Below are positions 16,628 through 25,234 of a DNA stretch of 42,544 bases, piece after piece. Position 1 is the first letter of the stretch, and each line of letters opens with the position of its first letter. The notes under the pieces are model-generated. The model saw only the letters and a list, made by a program, of their open reading frames with translations, was not told the origin of the DNA and did not search any database. A program made the position numbers and the translations under genes. The stretch comes from Halomicronema sp. CCY15110 (GTDB taxonomy: Bacteria > Cyanobacteriota > Cyanobacteriia > Phormidesmidales > Phormidesmidaceae), in contig NZ_JACSWC010000289.1 of assembly GCF_016888165.1 (NCBI RefSeq), positions 1 to 42,544 of the forward strand, read 5' to 3'.

Positions 16628-17259
16628 GAGTCCGACGCGGCAAATCCCAAACTTTGCAGCATTTGCTCAACTTTGGCGTGATGGTTAGCCTTCCACTCCG
16701 CTAAGGATTGGGCGGCATCTTTGTCCATGCGTTGTTTCGCAAACAGTCGAATATCTTCCTGCTGTGCCGCTGGAATGACCGCGATCCCTTCTTCGTCAGC
16801 GACCACAATATCGCCCGGATGCACCTGTACGCCGCCGCAGGTAATGGGCTGGTTGAGGGTGCCCAGGGCTTGCTTTTTACCCGGCACCGGCGACAGCCCG
16901 CGGGCAAACACCGCAAATTCGGCGGCTCGCACTTCTGCCACATCGCGAATGACGCCATCGATGACGAATCCGGCAATGCCCCGCTGCTGCGCCGTGGCAC
17001 ACACGTTGCCGCCCGACATAGCGTAATCGGTATCGCCCGCTTGCACCACAATGACGGCACCGGGTTCAGCGCGATAAATCGCCGCATGTAGCATCAGGTT
17101 ATCCCCCGGCGGACAACTTACGGTGTAGGCGGGGCCAGCGATACGAGGAATCTGAGGCCACATTTCGCGAATGCCCAGATCCATAAATTGCGATCGCTCT
17201 AAGCCCGCATCGGCATAGCTCGTGGGAGAAATCGCCGCAAATCTTGAGTAATCGTTCAT
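16624..17259 (-). CDS. RraA-family aldolase/decarboxylase-like protein
   Basis: A 211-residue protein of the RraA / 4-hydroxy-4-methyl-2-oxoglutarate aldolase family. The substrate and divalent-metal site [13 protein letters not shown] (97-109, with Asp101, Arg105 and Asp106) is complete. The second conserved block, [18 protein letters not shown], is intact too. Family members include RNase E inhibitors, aldolases and oxaloacetate decarboxylases, and the sequence does not settle which. The start ATG 17259 has a strong AGGGAGG about 9 bases upstream. The gene is first in an operon with the ring-opening amidohydrolase (4-base overlap), so it could act on the amidohydrolase product, which is an inference. 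Confidence 0.85.
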   Translation of the reverse strand: MNDYSRFAAISPTSYADAGLERSQFMDLGIREMWPQIPRIAGPAYTVSCPPGDNLMLHAAIYRAEPGAVIVVQAGDTDYAMSGGNVCATAQQRGIAGFVIDGVIRDVAEVRAAEFAVFARGLSPVPGKKQALGTLNQPITCGGVQVHPGDIVVADEEGIAVIPAAQQEDIRLFAKQRMDKDAAQSLAEWKANHHAKVEQMLQSLGFAASDS

Positions 17260-17402
17260 GCCGCGAACCTCCCTGTTGACCCAGCAAAATTGAATTTTCT
17301 TATCTTAAGGCCTAACGCGATCGCGGGCGGCTCGTCCAATGATCTGGCCGGGCGGCTTGCCCCAGGCTGAAGCGCTGGTGTGGGCTCAAGCCGTCGAGCG
17401 AG

Positions 17403-19181
17403 TTACGGGCAGTCGATCGTGCCGGTGCCGCCATCCAGCCGGACAGTCTGCCGCGATTGCAGGCGATCGCGCCCCCGTTGCAACACCACGGTAGGCAAGC
17501 CATATTCCCGAGCCACCACAGCGCCGTGGGACAATTGCCCGCCGGTTTCGGCAATCAGCCCAGTTACTCCCAGTTGTCTCAGGCCCGGAATTTCACTGGC
17601 TTTGAGATAGGGCACGACCAAAATCGTGGCGGGTGGCAACGCTCGCAGATCGGGCACGGCTTTGAGCCAGCGCAACGCGCCCCGCACCTGACCAGGACAC
17701 ACGGGTAATCCCACCAGTGATGATGCGTACTGGGCCTCTGCGGCCAAGGATGGGGCGGTGCCGGGCAGTGCGGGCGTCTGGTCTCGCGGCAAGTCAGAGG
17801 GTGGGGGAATCAGCGGGCGACTGTGCAAGAGCCAGAGGCGATCGCCGTCAAAGCTCCATTCCACCATTTGCGGAATGCCCTGCGATCGCCGTTCCACATG
17901 GCGGGCCAAAAACGCCACCTCTTGCAGCAACCGCTGGGGCGTGTCGCCCGCCCCTTGCACGTCTAACGAGAGGACATCGGGAATCGCCCAACTGTCAGCC
18001 GCTGTGACATCGTCTGGCAGGTCATTGTCTTGGAGCATCACGCGAAAGCGCTCGGGGTCTTGTTTCCCGGCGGTAACCTGCGCCGCTGGACCCAGCACCG
18101 CTTCGATCAGCACCGCATCGCCCTGACTGGTGAACGGATCGCGACTGGCGGCGACACCGCTGCATAGTCCTTGCACCTGCTGCTGCACCACCACCGCCAA
18201 GCTACCGTCGGGCAAGCCGCGATCGCGACGATATTGTCTCGCACTGGGGCGATCGTAGGTGCGAAAGCACTGATTCATCGCCGCGTACAGCGCCTCTTGG
18301 GAGGTCAGGTCAGCACTCCCCGCATATTGTCCGGCACTGGCAGCCAGGGCAGGCCGATCGCCCACCATCGAAGCCCGCACCACCACGGGCGACGCCACCG
18401 AAGGGCGAGTAATGTCTAGCAGCATGGCGGGGTCATCGCCAGCGGGCAGCCCATAGCCTGTCGGCACCGGATAGCCCCACGCATTTAATTCAGCCAGCCG
18501 CGCCGCTTTGCCCCCAACGGTAGCGGCATCCAGCGATGTGTCTAGTGACAGCAGGGCGCGATCGCTACGAAAAAAGCCAAACAGCCGCCGCGATTCCAGG
18601 CGTGAAGCGGGATTGGGCAGCGCTAAATCTTCGGGCTGTTGGTCATAAATCCAGGCGATGAGGCCACTGAGACAGGCCGTTAGCAAGATCTGCATCCCCT
18701 GGGCTTGGCTCAAGGCCGTAATCACGGGGAATAGAATGAGCACCAGCAAGCGCCCCTGCTGCCGTTCGCGAAAGATGGTGAACCCCAGCACACTGATGAG
18801 CAGGGTCAAACCCGCCGCAATGGGATTGTGGGCGATCGCCCCCGACAGCACACTCGTCGTGCCCACTGCTTTGGCCGCCCAGTAGCGCCCCATCACCAGG
18901 GCAATCAGCGCCACGATTTCCCACGTGGGGTCGGTGGCAAAGTAATGCCGGGCCAGCAGCACCGTCCCAATCCCTTTGGCCGCTTCGAGCAAGAGCGCCA
19001 GTAACCCCGCCGGAGTGCTCAGTTCAAACGCGGCGGGGACACCGATTGCTGTCGGTGGCGGAGCGGGCGATCGCGCACCGGCCACCGCTGCCGTCGCCCA
19101 TTGACTCAGCGGCAATGCCCCCACCAACGGACAGAGGGTAAAAATCAGCAGGGCTCCCCAAACTTGCGTCAGCGTCAGCAT
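17403..19181 (-). CDS. fusion of a PlsY-like membrane domain with a PEP-synthase-like module
   Basis: A 592-residue protein. The N-terminal part (about 1-190) has five or six hydrophobic segments and the layout of PlsY acyl-phosphate glycerol-3-phosphate acyltransferase, for example LLALLLEAAKGIGTVLLA. The family motifs GNPGATN and GFKGGKG have no clear match, so that activity is doubtful. The middle (about 215-480) is a pyruvate phosphate dikinase N-terminal (ATP-grasp) domain, from TVGGKAARLAELNAWGYPVPTGYGL. The end (about 490-592) is the PEP-utilizing mobile domain, with GGQLSHGAVVAREYGLPTVV and candidate phospho-acceptor His552. The PEP/pyruvate-binding TIM barrel of a full PEP synthase is missing. 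Known analogues exist in cyanobacteria, but I cannot assign the substrate. Confidence 0.8.
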   Translation of the reverse strand: MLTLTQVWGALLIFTLCPLVGALPLSQWATAAVAGARSPAPPPTAIGVPAAFELSTPAGLLALLLEAAKGIGTVLLARHYFATDPTWEIVALIALVMGRYWAAKAVGTTSVLSGAIAHNPIAAGLTLLISVLGFTIFRERQQGRLLVLILFPVITALSQAQGMQILLTACLSGLIAWIYDQQPEDLALPNPASRLESRRLFGFFRSDRALLSLDTSLDAATVGGKAARLAELNAWGYPVPTGYGLPAGDDPAMLLDITRPSVASPVVVRASMVGDRPALAASAGQYAGSADLTSQEALYAAMNQCFRTYDRPSARQYRRDRGLPDGSLAVVVQQQVQGLCSGVAASRDPFTSQGDAVLIEAVLGPAAQVTAGKQDPERFRVMLQDNDLPDDVTAADSWAIPDVLSLDVQGAGDTPQRLLQEVAFLARHVERRSQGIPQMVEWSFDGDRLWLLHSRPLIPPPSDLPRDQTPALPGTAPSLAAEAQYASSLVGLPVCPGQVRGALRWLKAVPDLRALPPATILVVPYLKASEIPGLRQLGVTGLIAETGGQLSHGAVVAREYGLPTVVLQRGRDRLQSRQTVRLDGGTGTIDCP

Positions 19182-19223
19182 AGGCCGGAAAAATCAGCGA
19201 TCGCTTTAGAACTTAACAGGGTT

Positions 19224-19247
19224 CCTCAACGGGGCTGACCGTTGAGG
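19224..19247. repeat. 9-bp inverted repeat between divergent genes
   Basis: CCTCAACGG (19224-19232) and CCGTTGAGG (19239-19247) form a perfect stem with a 6-base loop, followed by CAAAACTTTATT. It lies between the divergently transcribed PlsY-fusion and SDR genes. It could be an operator or part of a leader. It has no clear T-tract on either strand. Confidence 0.5.
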
Positions 19248-19336
19248 CAAAACTTTATTCTGTAGTCATCGGGACTATCGAGGGGCAAACATTCATGGTG
19301 AAGTAATAATTAGCCGAGCAACTTCTAAGGAAACGG

Positions 19337-20116
19337 ATGACGACAGCATTGATTACCGGCGCTTCTGGCGGTATTGGCGCGGTGTTTGCCGAACAGCTCG
19401 CTGCACGAGGCCATGACCTGGTGTTAGTAGCGCGATCGCAGGATAAATTACAGGCGATCGCCGAGCAACTCGCCGCCACCCATGGCGTCACCACCACCGT
19501 CATGGTGCAAGATTTACTGGCGGCGGGAGCCGCAGCTCAGATATTCAACCAACTGGCACAGCAAGACATCCAAGTCGATCTCTTGGTCAACAACGCTGGA
19601 TTTGGCTCCTACGGTGAGGTGGCCGACGGTGACTTGCCGACTTACCTCAACATGATTCAGCTCAATGTGTCGGTGCTGGTAGATCTGACCCATCGAGCCC
19701 TACAAGGCATGCAGCAGCGGCGATCGGGCAGCATTCTCAACATCAGTTCCATCGCGGCCTTTCAGCCGATGCCCTACTTTGCAGTCTATGCGGCGACCAA
19801 ATCCTTTGTGCTGAGCTTTAGCGAAGCCTTGTGGTACGAATGTCAGCCCTACGGTATCCAGGTGCTGGGAGTCTGCCCTGGCCCTACCGAAACCCAATTT
19901 TTCAAAACGGCGGAATTTCCTGACGGGTTAGCCTCCTCTGAGCAAAGCCTAGCGGCACCAGAAGTCGTGGTCAAAGAAGCGCTACAAGCATTGGAAAAAG
20001 GACATTCCAATGTCGTCACTGGCGGCCTAATGAATCAAATCATCGTGAATAGCGGCCGATTTTTGCCTCGAGAAGCCCTCACAAAATTTGTTGGCGAAAT
20101 GTTCAGCACTACATAG
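19337..20116 (+). CDS. short-chain dehydrogenase/reductase (SDR)
   Basis: A 259-residue classical SDR. The cofactor loop is TGASGGIG (7-14), followed by VLVARSQDKLQAIAEQL, NNAGFGSYG and NISSIAAFQPMPYFAVYAATKSF, which holds the Ser and the YxxxK catalytic residues. VCPGPTETQFF is the typical downstream block. A helical C-terminal extension (GHSNVVTGGLMNQIIVNSGRFLP) suggests the DltE/YqjQ-like subgroup. The basic residue after the first strand (ARS) points to NADP(H). The start has AAGGAAACG upstream. The substrate is unknown. Confidence 0.9.
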   Translation: MTTALITGASGGIGAVFAEQLAARGHDLVLVARSQDKLQAIAEQLAATHGVTTTVMVQDLLAAGAAAQIFNQLAQQDIQVDLLVNNAGFGSYGEVADGDLPTYLNMIQLNVSVLVDLTHRALQGMQQRRSGSILNISSIAAFQPMPYFAVYAATKSFVLSFSEALWYECQPYGIQVLGVCPGPTETQFFKTAEFPDGLASSEQSLAAPEVVVKEALQALEKGHSNVVTGGLMNQIIVNSGRFLPREALTKFVGEMFSTT

Positions 20117-20428
20117 CGGAACGGCTGCACCAGAAGTGGTGCTCTACTGCCACGCGACCGCTGGAAAGGTTTACAGCTTTCCCGTTCCCGTGAGGTCCAG
20201 CGCCATCTCTAAACCCCTCTCCATGCAACGGTCTCAGACAACATCTGTACCTTAGCCAGCAAGGAAACGTCGTCTCTCCTTAAAGACCTCAAACTGTTCA
20301 GCGCTCTAGCTTACCGAGAGGGAACCTGTGCTCAATATTGAGTTGCATATCCCGTATATAGATAGTTTTAAGAGATCAACAGAGATGGGAAAGCTAAACT
20401 CAGTGGTAAGTAATGTAGGCATTTACTT
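20117..20428. other. 312-bp intergenic region
   Basis: Lies between the SDR gene and the small unknown gene. A 76-codon ORF (20328-20558) overlaps the following gene in another frame and looks less likely to be coding. I see no tRNA and no long hairpin. Confidence 0.4.
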
Positions 20429-20764
20429 ATGGCAACTCCTGCCGATTCTAGCTATCGCTGGCATGATGTACTCGCTCAGCATTATCGACTCAGCCAGTTT
20501 AAGGAACGGCTTCCTGATGCGGTCAAAGCGTGGCTCAACGCCTGTGAATGGACTTTGATTGTCGGCGCGGGTCAAGCCAAGGTACCGCTCTTAGTGCTAA
20601 GAGCGCCAGGTCGTGTTCGCTTGCGGCATCCATTGCTGCTGCAATTAGCAGAAAGTGCGCACAGTCATTTGGGTCCGATTGACTTGTCGCTCTTTTCGGC
20701 TGAGACCAAAGACCCAGTCAGAGTGCTGAGCAAAACTTTGGTTGAGATTAATCGACATCAGTAG
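20429..20764 (+). CDS. small hypothetical protein
   Basis: A 111-residue protein (MATPADSSYRWHDVLAQHYRLSQFKERLPDAV...) with no signal peptide or membrane segment. It has a Leu/Arg-rich core, LLVLRAPGRVRLRHPLLLQLAESAHSHL. I do not recognise a family. The start has no strong ribosome-binding site. It is codirectional with the SDR, 312 bases away, and converges with the YihY gene. Confidence 0.4.
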   Translation: MATPADSSYRWHDVLAQHYRLSQFKERLPDAVKAWLNACEWTLIVGAGQAKVPLLVLRAPGRVRLRHPLLLQLAESAHSHLGPIDLSLFSAETKDPVRVLSKTLVEINRHQ

Positions 20765-20856
20765 CGATCGCACGCCCCTCCAATGAGCCCTGGACGGTTC
20801 AGATTAGACGACCTGCGAGCATTGGGCTGTGAAGGTTGGGTCACGCCCAGCCGCCC

Positions 20857-21870
20857 TCATCGATAGGGGCGTTGTTTGGGAATGGTAAAAGACTCAAACG
20901 AGGGGGGTGGCCCTTGGGGCGATGACTGCGGCGATCGCCCCGGTGGAAAGTAGCGATTGATCAGCTTGTTGTACTGGCCGCCGAGCAAGAGTCCCAATGT
21001 GCAGATATAGAGCCCGATGAGGGCCAGAGTGAGGGTGCTGGCAGCGCTGAATAGCCAATGGTAGTCGGCCAGGGACTCTAAATGATGTTTAAACGCCATG
21101 GCCGTGGCGAGCCAGATGACCGTGGCAAACACGGTGCCCGGTAAGACCGGAACCGAACGCGCGGATGATTTTTGACTGCTACGGTAGAGCACGCCGTAGC
21201 TTAGAGCAATGGTCGAGGCGGCCAAACTCCACCGCAGGCTTTGCACCAGCCATTGCCGAATCAGCCCAATGACACTGACTTCGGCCAGTTGCTGTACTCC
21301 GACTGGTAGCGCCAGCAAGACTACCCCCACTGCGAGTAAAGTCAGGGCGGCAGTCGCGATCGCCACCAGTCCTGTCAGGCTCCGTTGGCGCAGCGTCGGG
21401 ATCAAATGTGAAGCGAGATCGCCATCGGAACGAATGATCTGCTGCGTTAACCCCACCACTTTGCACCAGAGCGCCAAACTCGCTCCAGCAGTCAGCAAAA
21501 AGAGCCACCAGCGGCGGTTTAGCGGCCAATCGGCACTCATGTCGGCAATGACGGTCTGCATCGGGGCCACAACAGCCGGAACCCAACGTTGTAAACCGTT
21601 GGCTAGCCCCTGGGCAACGGCAGCCCACAAACTGGCAGCGGCGATCGCCATAAAGCTGCTCAATAAACAGCAACAGACAATGCCGTAGGCGATCGCCGCT
21701 CCCTTCATCCAATAGCGATGGCGAGCCGCTTGCTGCCCCAAGTTTTTCCACAGAGGATAGTTGAGATAACTGCCCACTGTTCGCTTAGTCGGTGGCGGTG
21801 TCGCCGGCGGCAATAAAAACTGAGATGACGATCCATCGGGTGGATAAGGTCGAGAAGGCGGCAGCGACAT
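20857..21870 (-). CDS. YihY/BrkB-family inner membrane protein
   Basis: A 337-residue membrane protein with about six hydrophobic segments, for example AIAYGIVCCCLLSSFMAIAAA, WWLFLLTAGASLALW, LTGLVAIATAALTLLAVGVVLLA and STLTLALIGLYICTLGLLLGG. The C-terminal half, with LSYGVLYRSSQKSSARSVPVLPGTVFATVIWLATAMAF and HHLESLADYHWLFSAA, matches the YihY/virulence factor BrkB family, formerly misassigned as ribonuclease BN. The N-terminus (about 30 residues) is Pro/Ser-rich and the C-terminus Pro/Ser-rich, both probably cytosolic. The function is unknown. Confidence 0.8.
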   Translation of the reverse strand: MSLPPSRPYPPDGSSSQFLLPPATPPPTKRTVGSYLNYPLWKNLGQQAARHRYWMKGAAIAYGIVCCCLLSSFMAIAAASLWAAVAQGLANGLQRWVPAVVAPMQTVIADMSADWPLNRRWWLFLLTAGASLALWCKVVGLTQQIIRSDGDLASHLIPTLRQRSLTGLVAIATAALTLLAVGVVLLALPVGVQQLAEVSVIGLIRQWLVQSLRWSLAASTIALSYGVLYRSSQKSSARSVPVLPGTVFATVIWLATAMAFKHHLESLADYHWLFSAASTLTLALIGLYICTLGLLLGGQYNKLINRYFPPGRSPQSSPQGPPPSFESFTIPKQRPYR

Positions 21871-22130
21871 AGCATCAAGCTCAGAAATAAAGCGGTAATG
21901 GGTCTCAAGGGCCTGACCGTGAGCTGCAATGGATGGGCGTGACCCCGAACAGGCGTTTTACTTGACAGTATTATGCAGCGATCTCCCTAAAAACACCTGA
22001 GTATGTCATGTAATCCTTTGCACTTGTTTAGATAAGGCACCTCAGATCGTCTGAACCTTGCCCCACTGTGGCCCCTAGCAGCGCCCGGTAAACCAGGCGG
22101 TGATGATGCGCCGATACTTAGCTGCCATCA

Positions 22131-22883
22131 CTACATGAACGAAGTAATGCTGGGCAAGTCGATGCGGATTTCACCGCCGAGTACGAGGTAAAGCCCCGCC
22201 GCGATCGCTGCGCCCACAATGGGGGCAACTACGGGAATCCAGGCATAACTCCAGTCACTGTCGCGCTTGCCACCGGGCATGGGCAACAGCATGTGCATCA
22301 GACGCGGGCCAAGATCGCGGGCGGGATTAATGGCATAGCCCGTGGTGCCGCCGAGAGACAGGCCAATAGCGAGCACCAGCAGCCCCACCGGCAAGGCATC
22401 CAGTGCCCCCAGCCCCACTGCGGGCTGAGCTAACTGCAACACCGCAAACACGAGTACAGAGGTGCCCATCGCTTCGCACATAAAGTTAGAGAGCAGGTCG
22501 CGAATCGCTGGAGAAGTGCAGAAGGCCGCCATCTTCAGGTCGCGATCGCGGGTTTTGGCAAAGTGGGGGCGATAGAACAGCCACACCAAGAACGCACCCA
22601 ACATCGCCCCCAAAAACTGGGCGATCACATAGCCCGGCACCACACTCCAGCGCAGCTTGCCCGCGATCGCTAACCCAATACTGACGGCGGGGTTCAGATG
22701 GGCACCGCTAATCGCCGCGACGGAAAACACCGCCACAAACACCGCCATGCCCCAACCCAGGGTAATCGTGTTCCAGTCCGCGCGGTCAGCTTTAGTTTCA
22801 CTGAGCACCACATTGGCCACCACGCCATTGCCCAACAGGATGAGCAGCGCTGTCCCAATAACTTCCCCGTGAAATGATTCCAT
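22131..22883 (-). CDS. glpF: aquaglyceroporin (GlpF-type MIP channel)
   Basis: A 250-residue MIP-family channel with six transmembrane helices. The first half has GAHLNPAVSIG (NPA at 64-66). The second half has GYAINPARDLGPRLMH (NPA 186-188), followed by Arg189 and Asp190, the aquaglyceroporin signature rather than the water-only aquaporin one. This suggests transport of glycerol or small neutral solutes. The N-terminus MESFHGEVIGTALLILLGNG is typical. No glycerol kinase or dehydrogenase is adjacent. Confidence 0.88.
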   Translation of the reverse strand: MESFHGEVIGTALLILLGNGVVANVVLSETKADRADWNTITLGWGMAVFVAVFSVAAISGAHLNPAVSIGLAIAGKLRWSVVPGYVIAQFLGAMLGAFLVWLFYRPHFAKTRDRDLKMAAFCTSPAIRDLLSNFMCEAMGTSVLVFAVLQLAQPAVGLGALDALPVGLLVLAIGLSLGGTTGYAINPARDLGPRLMHMLLPMPGGKRDSDWSYAWIPVVAPIVGAAIAAGLYLVLGGEIRIDLPSITSFM

Positions 22884-23275
22884 GATGATTATTCGTCAGA
22901 CCGCCAATTACTGTTCACCATACAAAATTGCTGTGGCAACGAATGTCTCCCCCGGGAACCGCTCCCTGGGCCATGACCTCAAGGTTTTGGGGATGCCGCT
23001 CCGGGACGGCTCCCACCGCTCTCGCGATCGCCCACTGCTTCATGGTGTGAAGCGTTGCCAGCTCGTCATGGGCAGTTGCGGTGAAACGACTGGTGCAGGC
23101 TGATTGTCCGTTTGAGCGACTCCGCGATCGCTCCTCCCAAACGCTTTCCCAGTGACATCGTCACGGGTCGGCGGGGTCAGGGTTGGACTGGGGATTTTAA
23201 GCGATCGCGCATCCCAAAATCCCCAGTCCAACCGTTAGGATGGGAGACAGGTAATTACAGCGTTAAGAGAACATC
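22884..23275. other. 392-bp divergent intergenic region upstream of lipA
   Basis: Carries promoters for the glpF-like gene (leftward) and lipA (rightward). The right half holds an 18-bp perfect inverted repeat at 23181-23233, annotated separately. I see no tRNA. Confidence 0.5.
23181..23233. repeat. 18-bp perfect inverted repeat in the lipA leader
   Basis: GGTTGGACTGGGGATTTT (23181-23198) is exactly complementary to 23216-23233, with a 17-base loop that contains a HIP1-type GCGATCGCGC. It ends 42 bases before the lipA start. No T-tract follows on the plus strand, so it is not a simple terminator. It could fold as a very stable hairpin in the mRNA leader, or be a mobile palindromic element. 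Confidence 0.9.
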
Positions 23276-24172
23276 GTGGCGGTAAAACCAGAGTGGCTTC
23301 GGGTCAAGGCTCCGCAGTGGGAGCGAGTCGGCAATGTCAAATCCTTGCTGCGTGATTTGCAGCTCAACACAGTCTGTGAAGAAGCATCCTGTCCCAACAT
23401 TGGCGAATGTTTCAATGCGGGTACTGCCACATTTTTGATCATGGGGCCAGCCTGCACCCGGGCTTGTCCCTATTGCGACATTGACTTTGAGAAAAAGCCC
23501 CAGGCCCTGGATCCGACGGAACCCTGGCACTTAGCGGAAGCAGTGAAGCGCATGGGCCTAAACCATGTGGTAATTACGGCTGTAAACCGGGATGACTTAC
23601 CCGACGGCGGCGCATCGCAGTTCGTCCGCTGCATTGAGGAAGTCCGCAAATCATCGGCCCAAACGACGATTGAAGTCTTGATCCCTGACCTGTGCGGCAA
23701 CTGGGACGCCCTCGCCAGCATCTTGAAGGCGCAGCCCGAAGTGCTCAATCACAACACCGAAACGGTACCGCGCCTCTATCGGCGGGTGCGGCCCCAGGCC
23801 AATTACGAACAGTCGCTGGAGCTGTTACGGCGGACGCGGGAACTAACCCCCTGGGTTTACACCAAGTCTGGCATCATGGTCGGCCTGGGAGAAACCGATG
23901 ACGAGGTACGGCAGACCATGGCGGATTTGCGGCGGGTCGATTGCGATATTTTGACCATCGGCCAATACCTGCAACCCAGCGACAAGCACTTACAGCTGCA
24001 AGATTTCATCACGCCTGAACAGTTCGAAACGTGGCGCGTCATCGGTGAAGAGATGGGCTTTTTGCAAGTGGTTTCCTCGCCCCTTACTCGGAGCTCTTAC
24101 CACGCCGAGCAGGTGCAGACTTTGATGGCGCGCTATCCTCGAACGGCTCCTGCGTCAGAGCATAGCCGTTGA
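23276..24172 (+). CDS. lipA: lipoyl synthase
   Basis: A radical-SAM enzyme that inserts two sulfurs into octanoyl groups on the lipoyl domains of pyruvate dehydrogenase and glycine cleavage H-protein. Both iron-sulfur motifs are complete: Cys34/Cys39/Cys45 ([12 protein letters not shown]) for the auxiliary cluster and Cys60/Cys64/Cys67 (CTRACPYC) for the SAM cluster. [31 protein letters not shown] and the C-terminal LTRSSYHA are diagnostic. The 298-residue length fits. The start is GTG 23276. Its last 89 bases overlap the convergent potassium-channel gene. Confidence 0.96.
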   Translation: MAVKPEWLRVKAPQWERVGNVKSLLRDLQLNTVCEEASCPNIGECFNAGTATFLIMGPACTRACPYCDIDFEKKPQALDPTEPWHLAEAVKRMGLNHVVITAVNRDDLPDGGASQFVRCIEEVRKSSAQTTIEVLIPDLCGNWDALASILKAQPEVLNHNTETVPRLYRRVRPQANYEQSLELLRRTRELTPWVYTKSGIMVGLGETDDEVRQTMADLRRVDCDILTIGQYLQPSDKHLQLQDFITPEQFETWRVIGEEMGFLQVVSSPLTRSSYHAEQVQTLMARYPRTAPASEHSR

Positions 24173-25067
24173 CCGGATCAACGCGATAAACCCTGTCAAA
24201 GTTGTTGAAATTGATGGCGCGGCGACCGTCCCGCGTCCACCCCAACACGTCCTTAAACCGAAAATTCCACAGTACTTCATCGGCCACAAACGAATGGCGC
24301 GCGTGAATGGTTTGTGACAGGTTCTCGTCAATGCCCGTCAGAATGACGATGAGTTCGGCATGGTCGCGCCGTAGGGACTCAGGGGTCGCGCTGTAGAGAG
24401 GACTGTTTTCGTTGATTGGGTGCAGCGCTGTCCAGGTGAGGGCAAACAGCGGGGTGTGCGACCGGATGAGTTCTAAATCGTAAAAGCGACGAAAGAGGTC
24501 GCCTTCTTTAGTGAACTCATCACGCACTAGGGTCACCCAAAGCTGGGCTTCTAAAATGCGGTTGCGGCGCTTATTGGCGGTGCGAAACATCAGGCACGGT
24601 GAGCCGTTGAAAGGGGCAATCAGCGCGTAGTGGCTGAACAAAATGCGCGCCGTAGGCACCGAAAAGCGGGCGAAGATCATGCCCGTGGCCATGGCGATGA
24701 ATAGCAGACCGACAAAGGATTCAGCGACCACGAGAAAGTTGGCGTAATCGGTTTGCGGATACATGGCCCCGTAACCAATCGAGGCCATGGTCTGCACACT
24801 AAAGAAGAAGGCGTCCAAAAAGGAGTTGGGATCCGCATTGGCGATCGCATCTTCCCCCAGCAAATAGGCCACCGCAAAGGTGGCATTCACCAGCAAATAG
24901 GCAAGCAACAGTACGGCGACAAATCCGGGCCAGGAGATCGTGATCAGCAGATGATACAGATCCCGCCAGGGAGAATGGGGGTCGCCCAAGCGAATAATGT
25001 CGGGAAATTCGCCATCGCGCTTAACAATCCGCTGAGGGGTGGGACGGGAATAGGGATGCTTGTCCAT
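24084..25067 (-). CDS. inward-rectifier potassium channel (KirBac type)
   Basis: A 327-residue protein with two transmembrane helices (about 47-68 and 108-128) around a pore loop. The selectivity filter is SIGYG (96-100) in [14 protein letters not shown], with Ser where KirBac proteins usually have Thr. After TM2 comes a C-terminal Ig-like domain of the inward-rectifier family ([25 protein letters not shown] and HPINENSPL). This makes a potassium channel gated by cytosolic ligands. The C-terminus of about 29 residues is encoded by DNA that also encodes the lipA C-terminus on the other strand. Confidence 0.9.
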   Translation of the reverse strand: MDKHPYSRPTPQRIVKRDGEFPDIIRLGDPHSPWRDLYHLLITISWPGFVAVLLLAYLLVNATFAVAYLLGEDAIANADPNSFLDAFFFSVQTMASIGYGAMYPQTDYANFLVVAESFVGLLFIAMATGMIFARFSVPTARILFSHYALIAPFNGSPCLMFRTANKRRNRILEAQLWVTLVRDEFTKEGDLFRRFYDLELIRSHTPLFALTWTALHPINENSPLYSATPESLRRDHAELIVILTGIDENLSQTIHARHSFVADEVLWNFRFKDVLGWTRDGRRAINFNNFDRVYRVDPVNGYALTQEPFEDSAPSKSAPARRGKSSE

Positions 25068-25234
25068 GGGCGAATGACACTGACGTAGGGGGGCAAAGAA
25101 AGGCTGCGATTGCTTAATCTATTCTGTCAGCCTCCAAGCGGCGAAACCGATTCCTTGCCTCTATGATGCCGAATCTGGCAGTACTGCTCAAGGAGCGAGG
25201 TGGGAACGGGAGCGACGCCTGTCTGCAAATTGTC

